This document shows positions 1 to 7,607 of a DNA stretch of 15,046 bases, piece by piece. The stretch covers positions 1 through 15,046 of the forward strand of contig JASEIR010000037.1 of NCBI GenBank assembly GCA_030017355.1. Reading direction: 5' to 3'. Position 1 is the stretch's first letter. Each line of letters opens with the position of its first letter. The DNA comes from Actinomycetota bacterium. Its GTDB lineage: Bacteria; Actinomycetota; Aquicultoria; Aquicultorales; Aquicultoraceae. The notes beneath the pieces were generated by a model. The model was not told where the DNA came from. It worked only from the letters and a program-made list of their open reading frames with translations, and made no database searches. A program made the translations under genes and the position numbers.

Positions 1-160
1 AGGCTAGATTATTACAATTGGTAGCTAAAGTAAAAAGAGGCTCTCTTTTGTATGTATAAAGAACGGCATGATAGTTAAATGGCATTGGCTTTAGAGCGCC
101 TGCTATATCTTCCTCATCCATCCTCTGTGTATCTATGCTATATGGCTGCTTCCCCTCCAT
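1..160 (-). CDS. Possible partial gene of unknown function, running off the left edge
   Basis: Reading the minus strand from an ATG at 160-158, 53 codons stay open to the window edge. The product begins MEGKQPYSIDTQRMDEEDIA and continues with a mixed, globular-looking composition (Tyr, Lys, Glu, Pro, Leu) and no low complexity. The frame is closed upstream by a TAA ten codons before the ATG, so this ATG (or the in-frame ATG at 121-119) is the likely start. Neither has a convincing ribosome binding site; GGAGGGG lies just inside the ATG at 158-160. Codon choice resembles the neighbouring genes. It is divergent from the ABC transporter operon. I recognise no family, and chance openness of about 60 codons is possible, so confidence is moderate at best. 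Confidence 0.38.
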   Translation of the reverse strand, partial: MEGKQPYSIDTQRMDEEDIAGALKPMPFNYHAVLYTYKREPLFTLATNCNNLA

Positions 161-450
161 GGAGTAATAATATAAGCTTTGTGTATATTACAATGCAAGA
201 CCTTAGCTAAAATATTTAGAAGAATTTTTTCATCGGCTGGTTAATGAATGGACAACTCAATTCTTTTTATGGTTTACCAAAACCGTCTATCAATAGGATG
301 TAAGCAATATTAGCGAGGGGCTTAAAGATATATAACTGATTTGTCTTGGCGAAAAGGATTTTAGGCAGTAGAATCGTAAATGTTATGGCTGTCGACAATG
401 AACTGACTATTGGACTGTGCTGTTCAAGCAATCTAGCTTAAGGAGGTTTA
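161..450. other. Intergenic region between a possible divergent gene and the ABC operon
   Basis: This 290-base AT-rich gap has no open frame that looks coding. On the plus strand it holds the promoter candidate at 346-374 and the AGGAGG site at 441-446. On the minus strand a weak promoter-like pair is visible: TTGCAT (198-193) and TATATT (174-169) with an 18-base spacer, which would place transcription start almost at the ATG of the possible minus-strand gene. A 10-bp palindrome CTCCATGGAG sits at 155-164 across that ATG. I see no RNA gene or recognisable riboswitch. Confidence 0.5.
346..374 (+). promoter_or_regulatory. Candidate sigma-70-type promoter for the ABC transporter operon
   Basis: A TTGGCG hexamer (346-351) and a TAGAAT hexamer (369-374) are separated by 17 bases. 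They match the housekeeping consensus at four and five of six positions. Transcription would start near 381, giving a leader of about 70 bases before the TTG start at 451. No operator-like repeat overlaps it. The call rests on consensus similarity and position only. Confidence 0.5.
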
Positions 451-1380
451 TTGGTAAACTCAATTATTGATGTGAGAAATCTAGTAAAGACTTATGGAGA
501 AGTTCGTGCTGTTGATAATGTTTCGCTTCAGATAGAGCACGGCGAAGTGTTTGGCATCCTTGGCCCAAACGGTGCTGGAAAGACAACCATCCTCGAGATG
601 ATTGAGGGGCTGCGCAGACCAGACCATGGTGCCATCATGATTGATGGGCTATCTGTATGGCCTAATCCCAATAGAATAAAGCACCTTATTGGGGTGCAGC
701 TCCAGACAACTGCTTTAATGGATTTTTTAACTGTGCGTGAGATGGTACGTTTGTTCGCATCCTTTTACGGTATCCATATGAGCAGGGTAAAAGCCGATGA
801 ACTTTTGGATAAGGTTGCGCTAGTCGAAAAGGCTAACTCAATGATAAACCAGCTTTCTGGAGGTCAGCAGCAGAGACTTTCCATTGCGCTTGCTCTTGTA
901 AACGATCCCAAAGTATTGTTTTTGGATGAGCCAACAACCGGTCTTGACCCGCAGGCAAGGCGAAAGCTTTGGATGGTTGTTGAGGGGATAAATGCTGAGG
1001 GTAAAACCATTGTCTTAACCACACACTATATGGAAGAAGCTCAAGTTCTCTGCTCCCGAATTGCTATTATGGACCACGGGCGCGCGATTGCGCTTGACAC
1101 GCCTGTAGGGCTTATTAACTCGCTTGGCGCCGATGCAAAGATAACATTTACTGCAAAACATCCTCTGGATATAGAAAAGCTTGCAAGGACCCCCTCGGTC
1201 TCGCAAGTATCGCAGTTTGATTTAAGCTATAGTTTTTATACAAGCGATGTACAAGAAAGCATAACAAATTTATTGGGCCTAGCCAACTCACAGAGTGTTA
1301 AAATTGAAAATCTAAATGTTGCCGGCGCAAACTTAGAAGATGTCTTTTTGCATCTTACCGGAAGAGGGCTGCGTGAGTAA
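451..1380 (+). CDS. ABC-2-type transporter ATP-binding protein (DrrA/CcmA-like)
   Basis: This is the cytoplasmic nucleotide-binding subunit of an ABC exporter; ATP hydrolysis would drive the permease encoded next. All hallmarks are present: Walker A GPNGAGKTT (residues 38-46), a Q-loop around VQLQTTA, signature LSGGQQQR (135-142), Walker B VLFLDEP (155-161) with catalytic Glu160, D-loop GLD (164-166) and switch His192 in LTTHYMEEA. The 309-residue length and the C-terminal tail ending LEDVFLHLTGRGLRE are typical of the daunorubicin-resistance (DrrA) type, in which a small accessory domain follows the ATPase. The start is TTG at 451, chosen because AGGAGG lies at 441-446 and residue 5 onward is the usual family N-terminus. 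It is transcribed with the permease after a 25-base gap. The substrate cannot be read from the sequence; drug, lipid or polysaccharide export are all possible. Confidence 0.93.
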   Translation: MVNSIIDVRNLVKTYGEVRAVDNVSLQIEHGEVFGILGPNGAGKTTILEMIEGLRRPDHGAIMIDGLSVWPNPNRIKHLIGVQLQTTALMDFLTVREMVRLFASFYGIHMSRVKADELLDKVALVEKANSMINQLSGGQQQRLSIALALVNDPKVLFLDEPTTGLDPQARRKLWMVVEGINAEGKTIVLTTHYMEEAQVLCSRIAIMDHGRAIALDTPVGLINSLGADAKITFTAKHPLDIEKLARTPSVSQVSQFDLSYSFYTSDVQESITNLLGLANSQSVKIENLNVAGANLEDVFLHLTGRGLRE

Positions 1381-1405
1381 TGGGAAGGGGACTGTGTGAA
1401 TAACG

Positions 1406-2491
1406 ATGAGATTTATTGCAATGGTGGCTGCCAACATCAAGATGACTATCCGGAACAAACAGGCACTATTTTTCTTATTCATGTTCCCTATCCTTTTTAT
1501 GGTTCTCTTTGGCATGGTCTTTGGACAAAGCCAGGACGTTGCAAAAATATCGATTGTTGATCAAGATAAGTCAGCTCTGGCCATGTCCATAACAAAAAGC
1601 CTAAAGAAAGTCGAGAAGCTTGAGATCGAAGAGCATGATCGTGGCGAGGGGCTAGATAAACTAAAGAAAGGGAAAGTTGACGCAGTTCTTGTGCTGAAAA
1701 AAGATTTTGCGAAAGATTTTCCAAAACGCCCAGCCGCAATCCACCTTTACTATGATCCGGCATCGACGCGTTCGCAAATGATGAGGGGCACAATAGGTGC
1801 AGTTTTAGGTGGGATTGAGCGGTCTATGGTAAAGTCGCCGCCGCTTATCACCGTAAAGAGTAAAAGCGTCCAGTCGCATCAACTTGCTTACATTGACTTT
1901 CTTCTACCTGGCATTCTTGCGATGTCTCTGATGAATAGTGGCCTTTACGGGTTAGCCAACGTGATGGTCGCAAGGCGTGAGAAAGGGGTGCTGCGCCGTT
2001 TAAAACTCACGCCACTTCCGCTTAGCCAATACATTGGGGCGGGGATATTAAACCAGCTTTTGGTTTCGCTAGTGCAGGCAGCTCTTCTGGTTTTGATTGG
2101 ACACTACATATTTGGCGTTAAGATTGTTGGCAGCATCAACTCATTAGTTGTGCTGGTTGTTGCAGGGAGTCTCTGCTTTATAACCATCGGCTTTGTCATA
2201 GCAAGTTTTGCAAAAACTTCGGAGTCTGCCGTGACACTAGGTAACTTAGTAGGTATGCCCATGATGTTTTTGGGCGGCGTTTTCTTCCCGGTTGATGATG
2301 TACCGAACTGGGTTAAGCCTATTGTGAAAGCTATGCCTCTAAAATATCTAGCCGATGCTCTCAGGGCGGTTATGGTGCAGGGGCAGTCGCTTTCAAGTGT
2401 AATAGACGATTTGGTGATCCTTCTCGCTGTTACTTTCGCCGCATTTATGCTTGCAATTAAATTTTTCCGGTGGGAATCAAGCAACCGCTAG
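1406..2491 (+). CDS. ABC-2-type transporter permease
   Basis: Membrane subunit partnering the ATPase just upstream. The 361-residue protein has the classic ABC-2 layout: one membrane segment near the N-terminus (about 20-40), a large extracytoplasmic domain (about 41-160), then five further segments (about 163-187, 209-233, 243-266, 275-295 and 334-355). The ABC-2 signature region is recognisable at YIDFLLPGILAMSLMNSGLY and the following charged cytoplasmic loop ARREKGVLRRLKLTPL. The family is usually called YhfP/YhgE or DrrB-like and exports drugs or lipids; the exact substrate is unknown. The ATG at 1406 is the first in-frame start, but its ribosome site is weak (only GGGAAGGGG at 1382-1390, rather far away). 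The ATG at 1421, giving MVAANIKMTIRN, is a possible alternative. Translation is probably coupled to the ATPase gene. Confidence 0.9.
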   Translation: MRFIAMVAANIKMTIRNKQALFFLFMFPILFMVLFGMVFGQSQDVAKISIVDQDKSALAMSITKSLKKVEKLEIEEHDRGEGLDKLKKGKVDAVLVLKKDFAKDFPKRPAAIHLYYDPASTRSQMMRGTIGAVLGGIERSMVKSPPLITVKSKSVQSHQLAYIDFLLPGILAMSLMNSGLYGLANVMVARREKGVLRRLKLTPLPLSQYIGAGILNQLLVSLVQAALLVLIGHYIFGVKIVGSINSLVVLVVAGSLCFITIGFVIASFAKTSESAVTLGNLVGMPMMFLGGVFFPVDDVPNWVKPIVKAMPLKYLADALRAVMVQGQSLSSVIDDLVILLAVTFAAFMLAIKFFRWESSNR

Positions 2492-2549
2492 AACAGAGCC
2501 AAGCCTTTTTACGCAGTATTTACCCCATGCGTCCTTATACTCGTTTTTC

Positions 2550-2578
2550 TTGACTTTAGCTGGTCATTTAGCTATGCT
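2550..2578 (+). promoter_or_regulatory. Candidate promoter for the flavoprotein-purA operon
   Basis: TTGACT (2550-2555) and TATGCT (2573-2578) are spaced by 17 bases and match the housekeeping consensus at five and four of six positions. Transcription would begin near 2585, leaving a leader of roughly 180 bases before the ATG at 2768. The -10 hexamer lies inside the palindrome at 2566-2582, as expected for a repressible promoter. This is inference from pattern only. Confidence 0.42.
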
Positions 2579-2582
2579 AAAT
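2566..2582. repeat. Inverted repeat overlapping the promoter -10 element
   Basis: The sequence ATTTAGC-TAT-GCTAAAT has perfect 7-base arms around a 3-base centre. It overlaps the spacer and -10 hexamer of the candidate promoter at 2550-2578, so it could be a repressor operator. Alternatively it could be a weak hairpin at the end of the ABC transcript, but no run of T follows. Confidence 0.5.
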
Positions 2583-2600
2583 ACGCACTCATTCGTGCGT
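2583..2600. repeat. Inverted repeat with a GC-rich stem
   Basis: ACGCAC and GTGCGT flank a 6-base loop, directly abutting the palindrome at 2566-2582. It would sit at the very 5' end of the leader transcript from the candidate promoter. No T-run follows, so it is not a standard terminator. It resembles the hairpin in the purD 3' end (9082-9098). Confidence 0.45.
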
Positions 2601-2655
2601 CTGAGGCAAAAAATAAAGTATCAAGTGCACATAACAGTCATAAAAGCAAGATTGC

Positions 2656-2683
2656 CTAATGCCTGCACATTAGACGTGCAGGC
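2656..2683. repeat. Two overlapping, mutually exclusive hairpins in the leader
   Basis: One stem pairs GCCTGCAC (2661-2668) with GTGCAGGC (2676-2683), eight perfect pairs around a 7-base loop. A second stem pairs CTAATG (2656-2661) with CATTAG (2667-2672). The two share bases and cannot form together, an arrangement seen in attenuators and riboswitches. Neither is followed by a U-tract, and the ligand or mechanism, if any, is unknown. Confidence 0.45.
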
Positions 2684-2767
2684 TAATTAATGAAGATTCA
2701 AAAGCCAGGATAGCTAATGATTTAGCAATTCTTATAGCCTAACTTTGGGCATGCAAGGGTGAATAGG

Positions 2768-4153
2768 ATGGCAGATTATGATGTCATCATCGTTGGGAGC
2801 GGTCCTGCGGGTATATTTGCTGCGCTTGAACTTGTCAAGAAAAATAACCCAAAGGTGTTAATCCTTGAAAAGGGACCTGATATTGATAAAAGAAAGTGCC
2901 TCCAAAGAACGACCGGCAAATGCGCTCATTGTAAACCATGCCGAGTAACATCGGGTTGGGGTGGGGCAGGCGCATTTAGCGATGGAAAGCTTACCCTCTC
3001 AACGGAAATTGGTGGGTGGCTTGGGAACTATATTGGCGAGAGTGAGCTTGCTCGCCTAATAGAATACGTGGATAGCATCTACCGTGAGTTTGGTGCAACA
3101 GCCGAGGTACATGGAACTGATGATGAGAAGGTAAGGCAGCTTGAGAAGCAGGCGGTTCTTGCAGATATGAGACTTGTGCCCATGGTTGTCCGACACATGG
3201 GCACAGATAGAAGTAATGATATTTTAAAGCTCATGAAACTACGCCTTGAATCTCATATCGATATTAGAACTGGCGTTCAGGTATCCAATATACTGGTAGA
3301 AGATGGTCGGGCAATAGGTGTTAGAACAAGCAGCGGTGAAGAAATAACCAGTAGATATGTAATTGTTGCGCCAGGTAGAGAGGGAGCTGATTGGCTTAAC
3401 GCCGAGGCAAGAAGACTTGGCTTAAAGCCAGTAAGTAATGCGGTTGATATTGGTGTACGCGTTGAAGTGCCGGCAGTTGTTATGGAGCCCCTTACTAAAG
3501 AGCTTTATGAGCCCAAGTTGATCTACACCTCGAAATCATTTGAGGACCGGGTAAGGACTTTCTGTGTCTGTCCCTATGGCGTGGTTGCATCAGAGACAAC
3601 CGATGGAATAACAACAGTAAACGGGCATAGTTATGCTGACCAAAAAACAGAAAATACCAACTTCGCTCTTTTAGTAAGCACAGCATTTACTGAACCGTTT
3701 AACGAGCCTATAGCATATGGAAAGTATATAGCACGTCTGGCAAACCTTTTAGGTGAAGGAATAATTATACAGCGCCTAGGAGACCTTATGGATGGTCGGC
3801 GTTCCACCCCTGAAAGAATTGCCAGGGGCACGGTAAGACCAACGTTTACTGATGCGACACCAGGGGATTTAAGTTTTGTTCTTCCCTATCGCTATATATC
3901 GGATATTAAGGAAATGCTCAATGCGCTTGATAAGGTTGTGCCGGGGGTTAATTCAAGAAACACGATCCTTTACGGTGTAGAAGTTAAGTTTTATTCGTCC
4001 AGGTTGAAACTTGCACCAACCCTGGAGACTGAAATTAAAAATATGTACGCAGTTGGCGACGGGGCTGGTATAACCAGGGGGCTTGTCCAGTCTTCAGCAA
4101 GCGGTGTCGTCGCTGCACGAGCAATTCTTAGTTCAGACCTTAGGAGGAAATAA
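2768..4153 (+). CDS. FAD-dependent dehydrogenase of the COG2509 type
   Basis: A flavoprotein oxidoreductase of undefined physiological substrate. An N-terminal Rossmann fold carries VGSGPAG and the FAD ribose-binding acid in LILEKG. Four cysteines follow in C-x7-C-x2-C-x2-C spacing (Cys44, 52, 55, 58, counted from ATG 2768), then GWGGAGAFSDGKLTLS, which I recognise as a conserved block of this family. A second FAD-contacting motif, YAVGDGAGITRGLVQS, lies near the C-terminus. There are no signal peptide or membrane segments, so it is cytosolic. I chose ATG 2768 (461 residues) because AAGGGTGA at 2755-2762 is well placed for it; an in-frame GTG at 2759 lies inside that site and would add three residues. 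The stop TAA overlaps the purA ATG by one base, so the two are probably translationally coupled. Its role next to purA is unknown; homologues are annotated only as uncharacterised dehydrogenases. Confidence 0.85.
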   Translation: MADYDVIIVGSGPAGIFAALELVKKNNPKVLILEKGPDIDKRKCLQRTTGKCAHCKPCRVTSGWGGAGAFSDGKLTLSTEIGGWLGNYIGESELARLIEYVDSIYREFGATAEVHGTDDEKVRQLEKQAVLADMRLVPMVVRHMGTDRSNDILKLMKLRLESHIDIRTGVQVSNILVEDGRAIGVRTSSGEEITSRYVIVAPGREGADWLNAEARRLGLKPVSNAVDIGVRVEVPAVVMEPLTKELYEPKLIYTSKSFEDRVRTFCVCPYGVVASETTDGITTVNGHSYADQKTENTNFALLVSTAFTEPFNEPIAYGKYIARLANLLGEGIIIQRLGDLMDGRRSTPERIARGTVRPTFTDATPGDLSFVLPYRYISDIKEMLNALDKVVPGVNSRNTILYGVEVKFYSSRLKLAPTLETEIKNMYAVGDGAGITRGLVQSSASGVVAARAILSSDLRRK

Positions 4154-5475
4154 TGCCTGCAACAATCATCGTCGGGACTCAGTGGGGAGACGAGGGGAAA
4201 GGAAAAGTTACTGACTGGCTAGCAAACGAAATGAACATGGTCGTCCGCTATCAGGGTGGGCATAACGCAGGGCATACAGTAATAGCTGATGGCCATCTGC
4301 TCAAGCTGCACCTTGTTCCTTCGGGAATTCTGTTTCCGCATATAACTTCGGTTATCGGCTCGGGTATGGTTATTGACCCAAAAGCTTTGATTAAAGAGCT
4401 TGATGAACTAGGGAAGATCGGTATTAACAATCCCAATTTAGTAATAAGCTCGAATGCACACCTTATAATGCCTTACCATAAAATTCTAGACCAGGCATCT
4501 GAGCTTAAATTGGGCAAGTCAAAGATAGGGACAACTGGATTGGGGATTGGCCCAGCTTATACTGATAAGGCATCAAGAGTTGGGTTAAGGATGCAAGACC
4601 TTCTTGATATGAAAATCTTTCGTGAGAAGCTTGCAACTGCGCTAGATTTTAAAAACCAAGTTATAACCAAAATTTACGGCTTAGAGCCGCTTGACCTTGA
4701 GGAAGTTGTTGAAGAATATCAAGAGTATGCTTCACGGCTTAAAGATATGATTGGGAATACTGTTTTGCTTATCAATCAGGCACTTGATAGCGGTAAAAAC
4801 GTTCTTCTTGAAGGTGCTCAGGGGACAATGCTAGATATCGATCATGGTACTTACCCGTTTGTTACGTCCTCCTCACCCATTGCTGGTGGGGCATGCTCAG
4901 GCTCTGGTGTTAGTCCTATGAGGATAAAAAGAATCATCGGTATAGTTAAGGCATATACTACAAGGGTTGGATCAGGGCCGTTCCCAACCGAGCAGGATAA
5001 TGAGATTGGCGAGGAGATGCGAAAAGTCGGCGGTGAGTTTGGTACTACTACAGGCCGCCCCAGGCGTTGCGGCTGGTTTGATGCAGTTATAGTTAAGTAT
5101 TCGGCAATGTTAAATGGGCTAACCGAAATTGCCATTACCAAGCTTGATGTTCTATCCGGCTTTGAGAAGATTAAAATTTGTGTCGGTTATAAATATGGAG
5201 GCGAAATTTACAACCATATGCCATTCCATCAGACTATATTTCATAATTGCACTCCTGTTTATGAAGAGATGGAGGGCTGGCAATCAGATATAAGCAGGAT
5301 CAACACCTATGAGAAGCTTCCAAAAGCTGCACAGGCATATGTGAATAGGATACAGGAGTTAGCCGGTGTGCCGGTATCCATGATATCGGTTGGCCCTGAC
5401 CGCGTCCAGACAATTACAAGAAAGGTGCCCGAAAACCTGGTGCGCCGAGAGTTGCAAAGACAATCTTCGCCGTAA
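4153..5475 (+). CDS. purA: Adenylosuccinate synthetase
   Basis: Catalyses GTP-dependent joining of aspartate to IMP, the first committed step from IMP to AMP, in the cytosol. The 440-residue length is standard. The N-terminus has the glycine-rich phosphate loop GTQWGDEGKGK (8-18) with catalytic Asp13, and GGHNAGHT with catalytic His41, numbered as in the E. coli enzyme. Other family blocks are TTGLGIGPAYTDKASR, the IMP-binding GAQGTMLDIDHGTYPFVTSS, TTTGRPRRCGW (298-308) for aspartate and IMP, and the guanine-recognition TKLD (329-332). The start is secure: AGGAGG at 4142-4147 is five bases upstream and the ATG overlaps the flavoprotein stop as TAATG. No frameshift is seen. The last 117 bases are antisense to the converging membrane-protein gene, and no terminator is visible downstream. 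Confidence 0.97.
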   Translation: MPATIIVGTQWGDEGKGKVTDWLANEMNMVVRYQGGHNAGHTVIADGHLLKLHLVPSGILFPHITSVIGSGMVIDPKALIKELDELGKIGINNPNLVISSNAHLIMPYHKILDQASELKLGKSKIGTTGLGIGPAYTDKASRVGLRMQDLLDMKIFREKLATALDFKNQVITKIYGLEPLDLEEVVEEYQEYASRLKDMIGNTVLLINQALDSGKNVLLEGAQGTMLDIDHGTYPFVTSSSPIAGGACSGSGVSPMRIKRIIGIVKAYTTRVGSGPFPTEQDNEIGEEMRKVGGEFGTTTGRPRRCGWFDAVIVKYSAMLNGLTEIAITKLDVLSGFEKIKICVGYKYGGEIYNHMPFHQTIFHNCTPVYEEMEGWQSDISRINTYEKLPKAAQAYVNRIQELAGVPVSMISVGPDRVQTITRKVPENLVRRELQRQSSP

Positions 5476-7602
5476 AGATAAAATCCCATATAGGATAGCA
5501 AAAAGCCAACTTATTGCAGAAATTATTACACCTGCTGTATCCGACCAGGTGCTTCCATAATAGAGCCTTACGTGCTTTTGTTTTGGCACAACCATCATCA
5601 ATGATGGTGAAGCAAGGTATGGCCCCTCTGCTCCTTCAGCCTTCCAGTTTGGAAAGTAAGATATCTTTACCCAATGAGGAACTCCGACAGCGTTTGTAGT
5701 AAACTTAATCTCGTCATCTGTAATCTTGACATTTGTAACCCTTGCACCATGAACGTTCAAAGTCTTTAACGAGCTTTTTTGCCCTGCTAAAGCAAATACA
5801 CGCCTTTCCTTTGCTTTCTTTACGCTTTCTGCATTAACTAGGGGGATATCGAGAAGGTTGATCTTTGAATACCAGGCAAGAACGGTTTCTTGCCAATCTT
5901 TTCCCTTAATTAAAAGCGGTCTGTATTTTGGTATGGTTACATAGCCATCTGTATCAATTTCGTACAGGGCAAATTCCATCTTTGTTTTCGGAACCGGAAA
6001 TTTTTTAAGCAGCTTTAGGCTGTGGTTTTTTTCTGCCTTGCGCTTAATCGCTGTGGAGAGCGCAAGAAAATATTTGATATTGTAAAGCTTAAGGTGCTTG
6101 ACGCCCGCATCGATATTTAATGGCGGATATTTAATCCCTAGGATTGCATTGCTTGGCTCGTATGAAAGTTCTGCTTGATTTATAAAATGAAATGGTGCTG
6201 AGATAGATGCCTCCATGAGCGTTCCTTCCATGGTTGGGTGATTTGTAAAATAAGGAAGAAGCTCAAAAGCACGTGGCGTACCGAATGTATCAATATCGAG
6301 CGAATGCTCGATCATAACACGCCCCGGGGGTAGCTTTTTGATGTACTGGTTGATCTTGTTAAAGCTAAACCAGTGCTCCTTTTTCTCAAAGCCTGAATAG
6401 TTCCACTTAATCCAAGCGCTTGCAACCTGACTTAGGCTAAAAACACTTACAACCACGATTGCAAGCGAAATTAGCGCTGCCGCGGAGTCAGTATATCTTT
6501 TTGGCAAGAAGACGTAGATGCCTAGGATTTTGGCAGCTGCCTCACGGAAAGACCAGATTCCGTAAGCAGCCCAGATAAATAGGAAGAAGTGAAAATAAGG
6601 GAGGATTCTGCCATTCCAAAGGCGACCTGGCGGTAGTAAGAAGAAAAGCGATGCAAGAACTACGACAGTCCAGATATATAAGTACATCCGGTTGTCTTTT
6701 TTAACGATTGCCCTAGTTAAACCTGCGGCTGTTAAGATAAGAAATGGCCTTATTGGCAAAGGGAAAAGCTCATCAAGGCCTTTAAGTGGGTCCCATTGCA
6801 TATGAGCTGTGTAGCCTATCTTTGCAGCAAAAGGAAGTAGCCAGAAGGCGCTTAAACCAAAACCTAAAGCGTATACACCAGCAAGTATTGAGAATTGCTT
6901 TAAGTTAAGTTTGTTAATTAAGTAATAGGATGAAAGAATAATAATTACGATGGTTGTAACTATATGTGAGAGGACAATTAAACTAAGCAAAATCCCTGTT
7001 GAGGCCCTAAACCTATTTTCTTTTATGTCTCGATAAAGCAGTGCTATAAACAGGATTGAGAGGGAAAGGCTTAGGCTATAGCTGAACTCACCAGCAAGCG
7101 TGCTTAAGATGTTGCCCCCGTAAATTGAATAGCTTTCCATGAACAGGAAAGGTAGCGTAAAAGCAGCTGCCATAAGCGGGAATGGAAACTTAAAGCCTGC
7201 TAACCTAAAGGCCGCATATGTTGTTATTGGCAGCAAAAACGTGCCTAGAATGGTGCCAATTTTAAATGCTACTTGAAACTTAATCACAGCGCTAAGAAGG
7301 GCAATTATAAGAAAAGGGAGGGGAAAGTAAAAGTGAAGCATTGGAAAGCCTGCATACCAACCTGGAGACCAACCGGTTATTCTTCCTTTTGGTAATAGGT
7401 GATTGATTAAATAGTCAGCAACATAAATATGCGCACCAGTATCTCCACCGGCTGTTGTGGTTGCAGAGAAAATCAGCCCAGGTTTAAAAAAGTAAAACAG
7501 CACGCCATAAATTGTGGCAAAACCAATGGCTAATACAAAGCTTGATATCTTAGATTTACTTGAAAAAGCCGATTCTTTCTCTATTGTTATTTCCTCTTGC
7601 AT
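5359..7602 (-). CDS. Large polytopic membrane protein, GT-C/YfhO or PTPS-related type
   Basis: A 747-residue integral membrane protein of uncertain function. A short cytoplasmic N-terminus precedes a first membrane segment (about 21-40). The extracytoplasmic loop has GGDTGAHIYVADYL (52-65) with Asp54 and His58, then GWSPGWYAGFPMLHFYFPLPF, a layout typical of GT-C-fold glycosyltransferase-like proteins and of the 6-pyruvoyl-tetrahydropterin-synthase-related membrane family. About ten further hydrophobic segments follow, then a soluble domain over roughly the last third, a final segment at about 691-708, and a short basic tail. The function is probably in cell-envelope glycan or lipid-linked sugar metabolism, inferred from fold resemblance only. 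The gene lies opposite to all pur genes. Its stop is inside purA, so the tail (about 710-747) is encoded antisense to purA. ATG 7602 is the likely start, although its ribosome site is poor. Confidence 0.75.
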   Translation of the reverse strand: MQEEITIEKESAFSSKSKISSFVLAIGFATIYGVLFYFFKPGLIFSATTTAGGDTGAHIYVADYLINHLLPKGRITGWSPGWYAGFPMLHFYFPLPFLIIALLSAVIKFQVAFKIGTILGTFLLPITTYAAFRLAGFKFPFPLMAAAFTLPFLFMESYSIYGGNILSTLAGEFSYSLSLSLSILFIALLYRDIKENRFRASTGILLSLIVLSHIVTTIVIIILSSYYLINKLNLKQFSILAGVYALGFGLSAFWLLPFAAKIGYTAHMQWDPLKGLDELFPLPIRPFLILTAAGLTRAIVKKDNRMYLYIWTVVVLASLFFLLPPGRLWNGRILPYFHFFLFIWAAYGIWSFREAAAKILGIYVFLPKRYTDSAAALISLAIVVVSVFSLSQVASAWIKWNYSGFEKKEHWFSFNKINQYIKKLPPGRVMIEHSLDIDTFGTPRAFELLPYFTNHPTMEGTLMEASISAPFHFINQAELSYEPSNAILGIKYPPLNIDAGVKHLKLYNIKYFLALSTAIKRKAEKNHSLKLLKKFPVPKTKMEFALYEIDTDGYVTIPKYRPLLIKGKDWQETVLAWYSKINLLDIPLVNAESVKKAKERRVFALAGQKSSLKTLNVHGARVTNVKITDDEIKFTTNAVGVPHWVKISYFPNWKAEGAEGPYLASPSLMMVVPKQKHVRLYYGSTWSDTAGVIISAISWLFAILYGILSLRRRLSLQLSAHQVFGHLSCNCLDAVRANRYHGYRHTG

Positions 7603-7607
7603 AAGTT

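Larger units (their letters stand above)
2492..2767. other. Intergenic region with promoter candidate and several small palindromes
   Basis: This 276-base gap separates the ABC operon from the flavoprotein-purA pair. It carries a promoter candidate (2550-2578), palindromes at 2566-2582 and 2583-2600, overlapping hairpins at 2656-2683, and a small hairpin GCTAA-TGAT-TTAGC at 2713-2726. No U-tract follows any of them, so there is no clear intrinsic terminator for the ABC operon. A frame is open from 2451 to 2690, but it has no ribosome site and reads through the permease end, so I do not regard it as a gene. I do not recognise a known riboswitch fold. Confidence 0.6.

Noticed and set aside
33..49. 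AAAAGAG-GCT-CTCTTTT as an intrinsic terminator
   Set aside because: The stem has few G-C pairs, the T stretch belongs to the stem itself, and the site falls inside the possible minus-strand gene.
2451..2690. 79-codon plus-strand frame overlapping the permease 3' end
   Set aside because: It starts inside permease coding sequence, has no ribosome site, and its product shows no domain; the part after the permease stop contains several hairpins and looks non-coding.
2759..2767. GTG at 2759 as the flavoprotein start
   Set aside because: The GTG lies within the AAGGGTGA ribosome site, whereas ATG 2768 has that site at normal spacing and gives the usual MADYDVIIVGSGPAG N-terminus.
2585..2767. Purine or preQ1 riboswitch in the leader before the flavoprotein-purA pair
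   Set aside because: I could not find the conserved purine-riboswitch loops and junction bases, and no terminator with a U-tract is present; only generic hairpins are seen.
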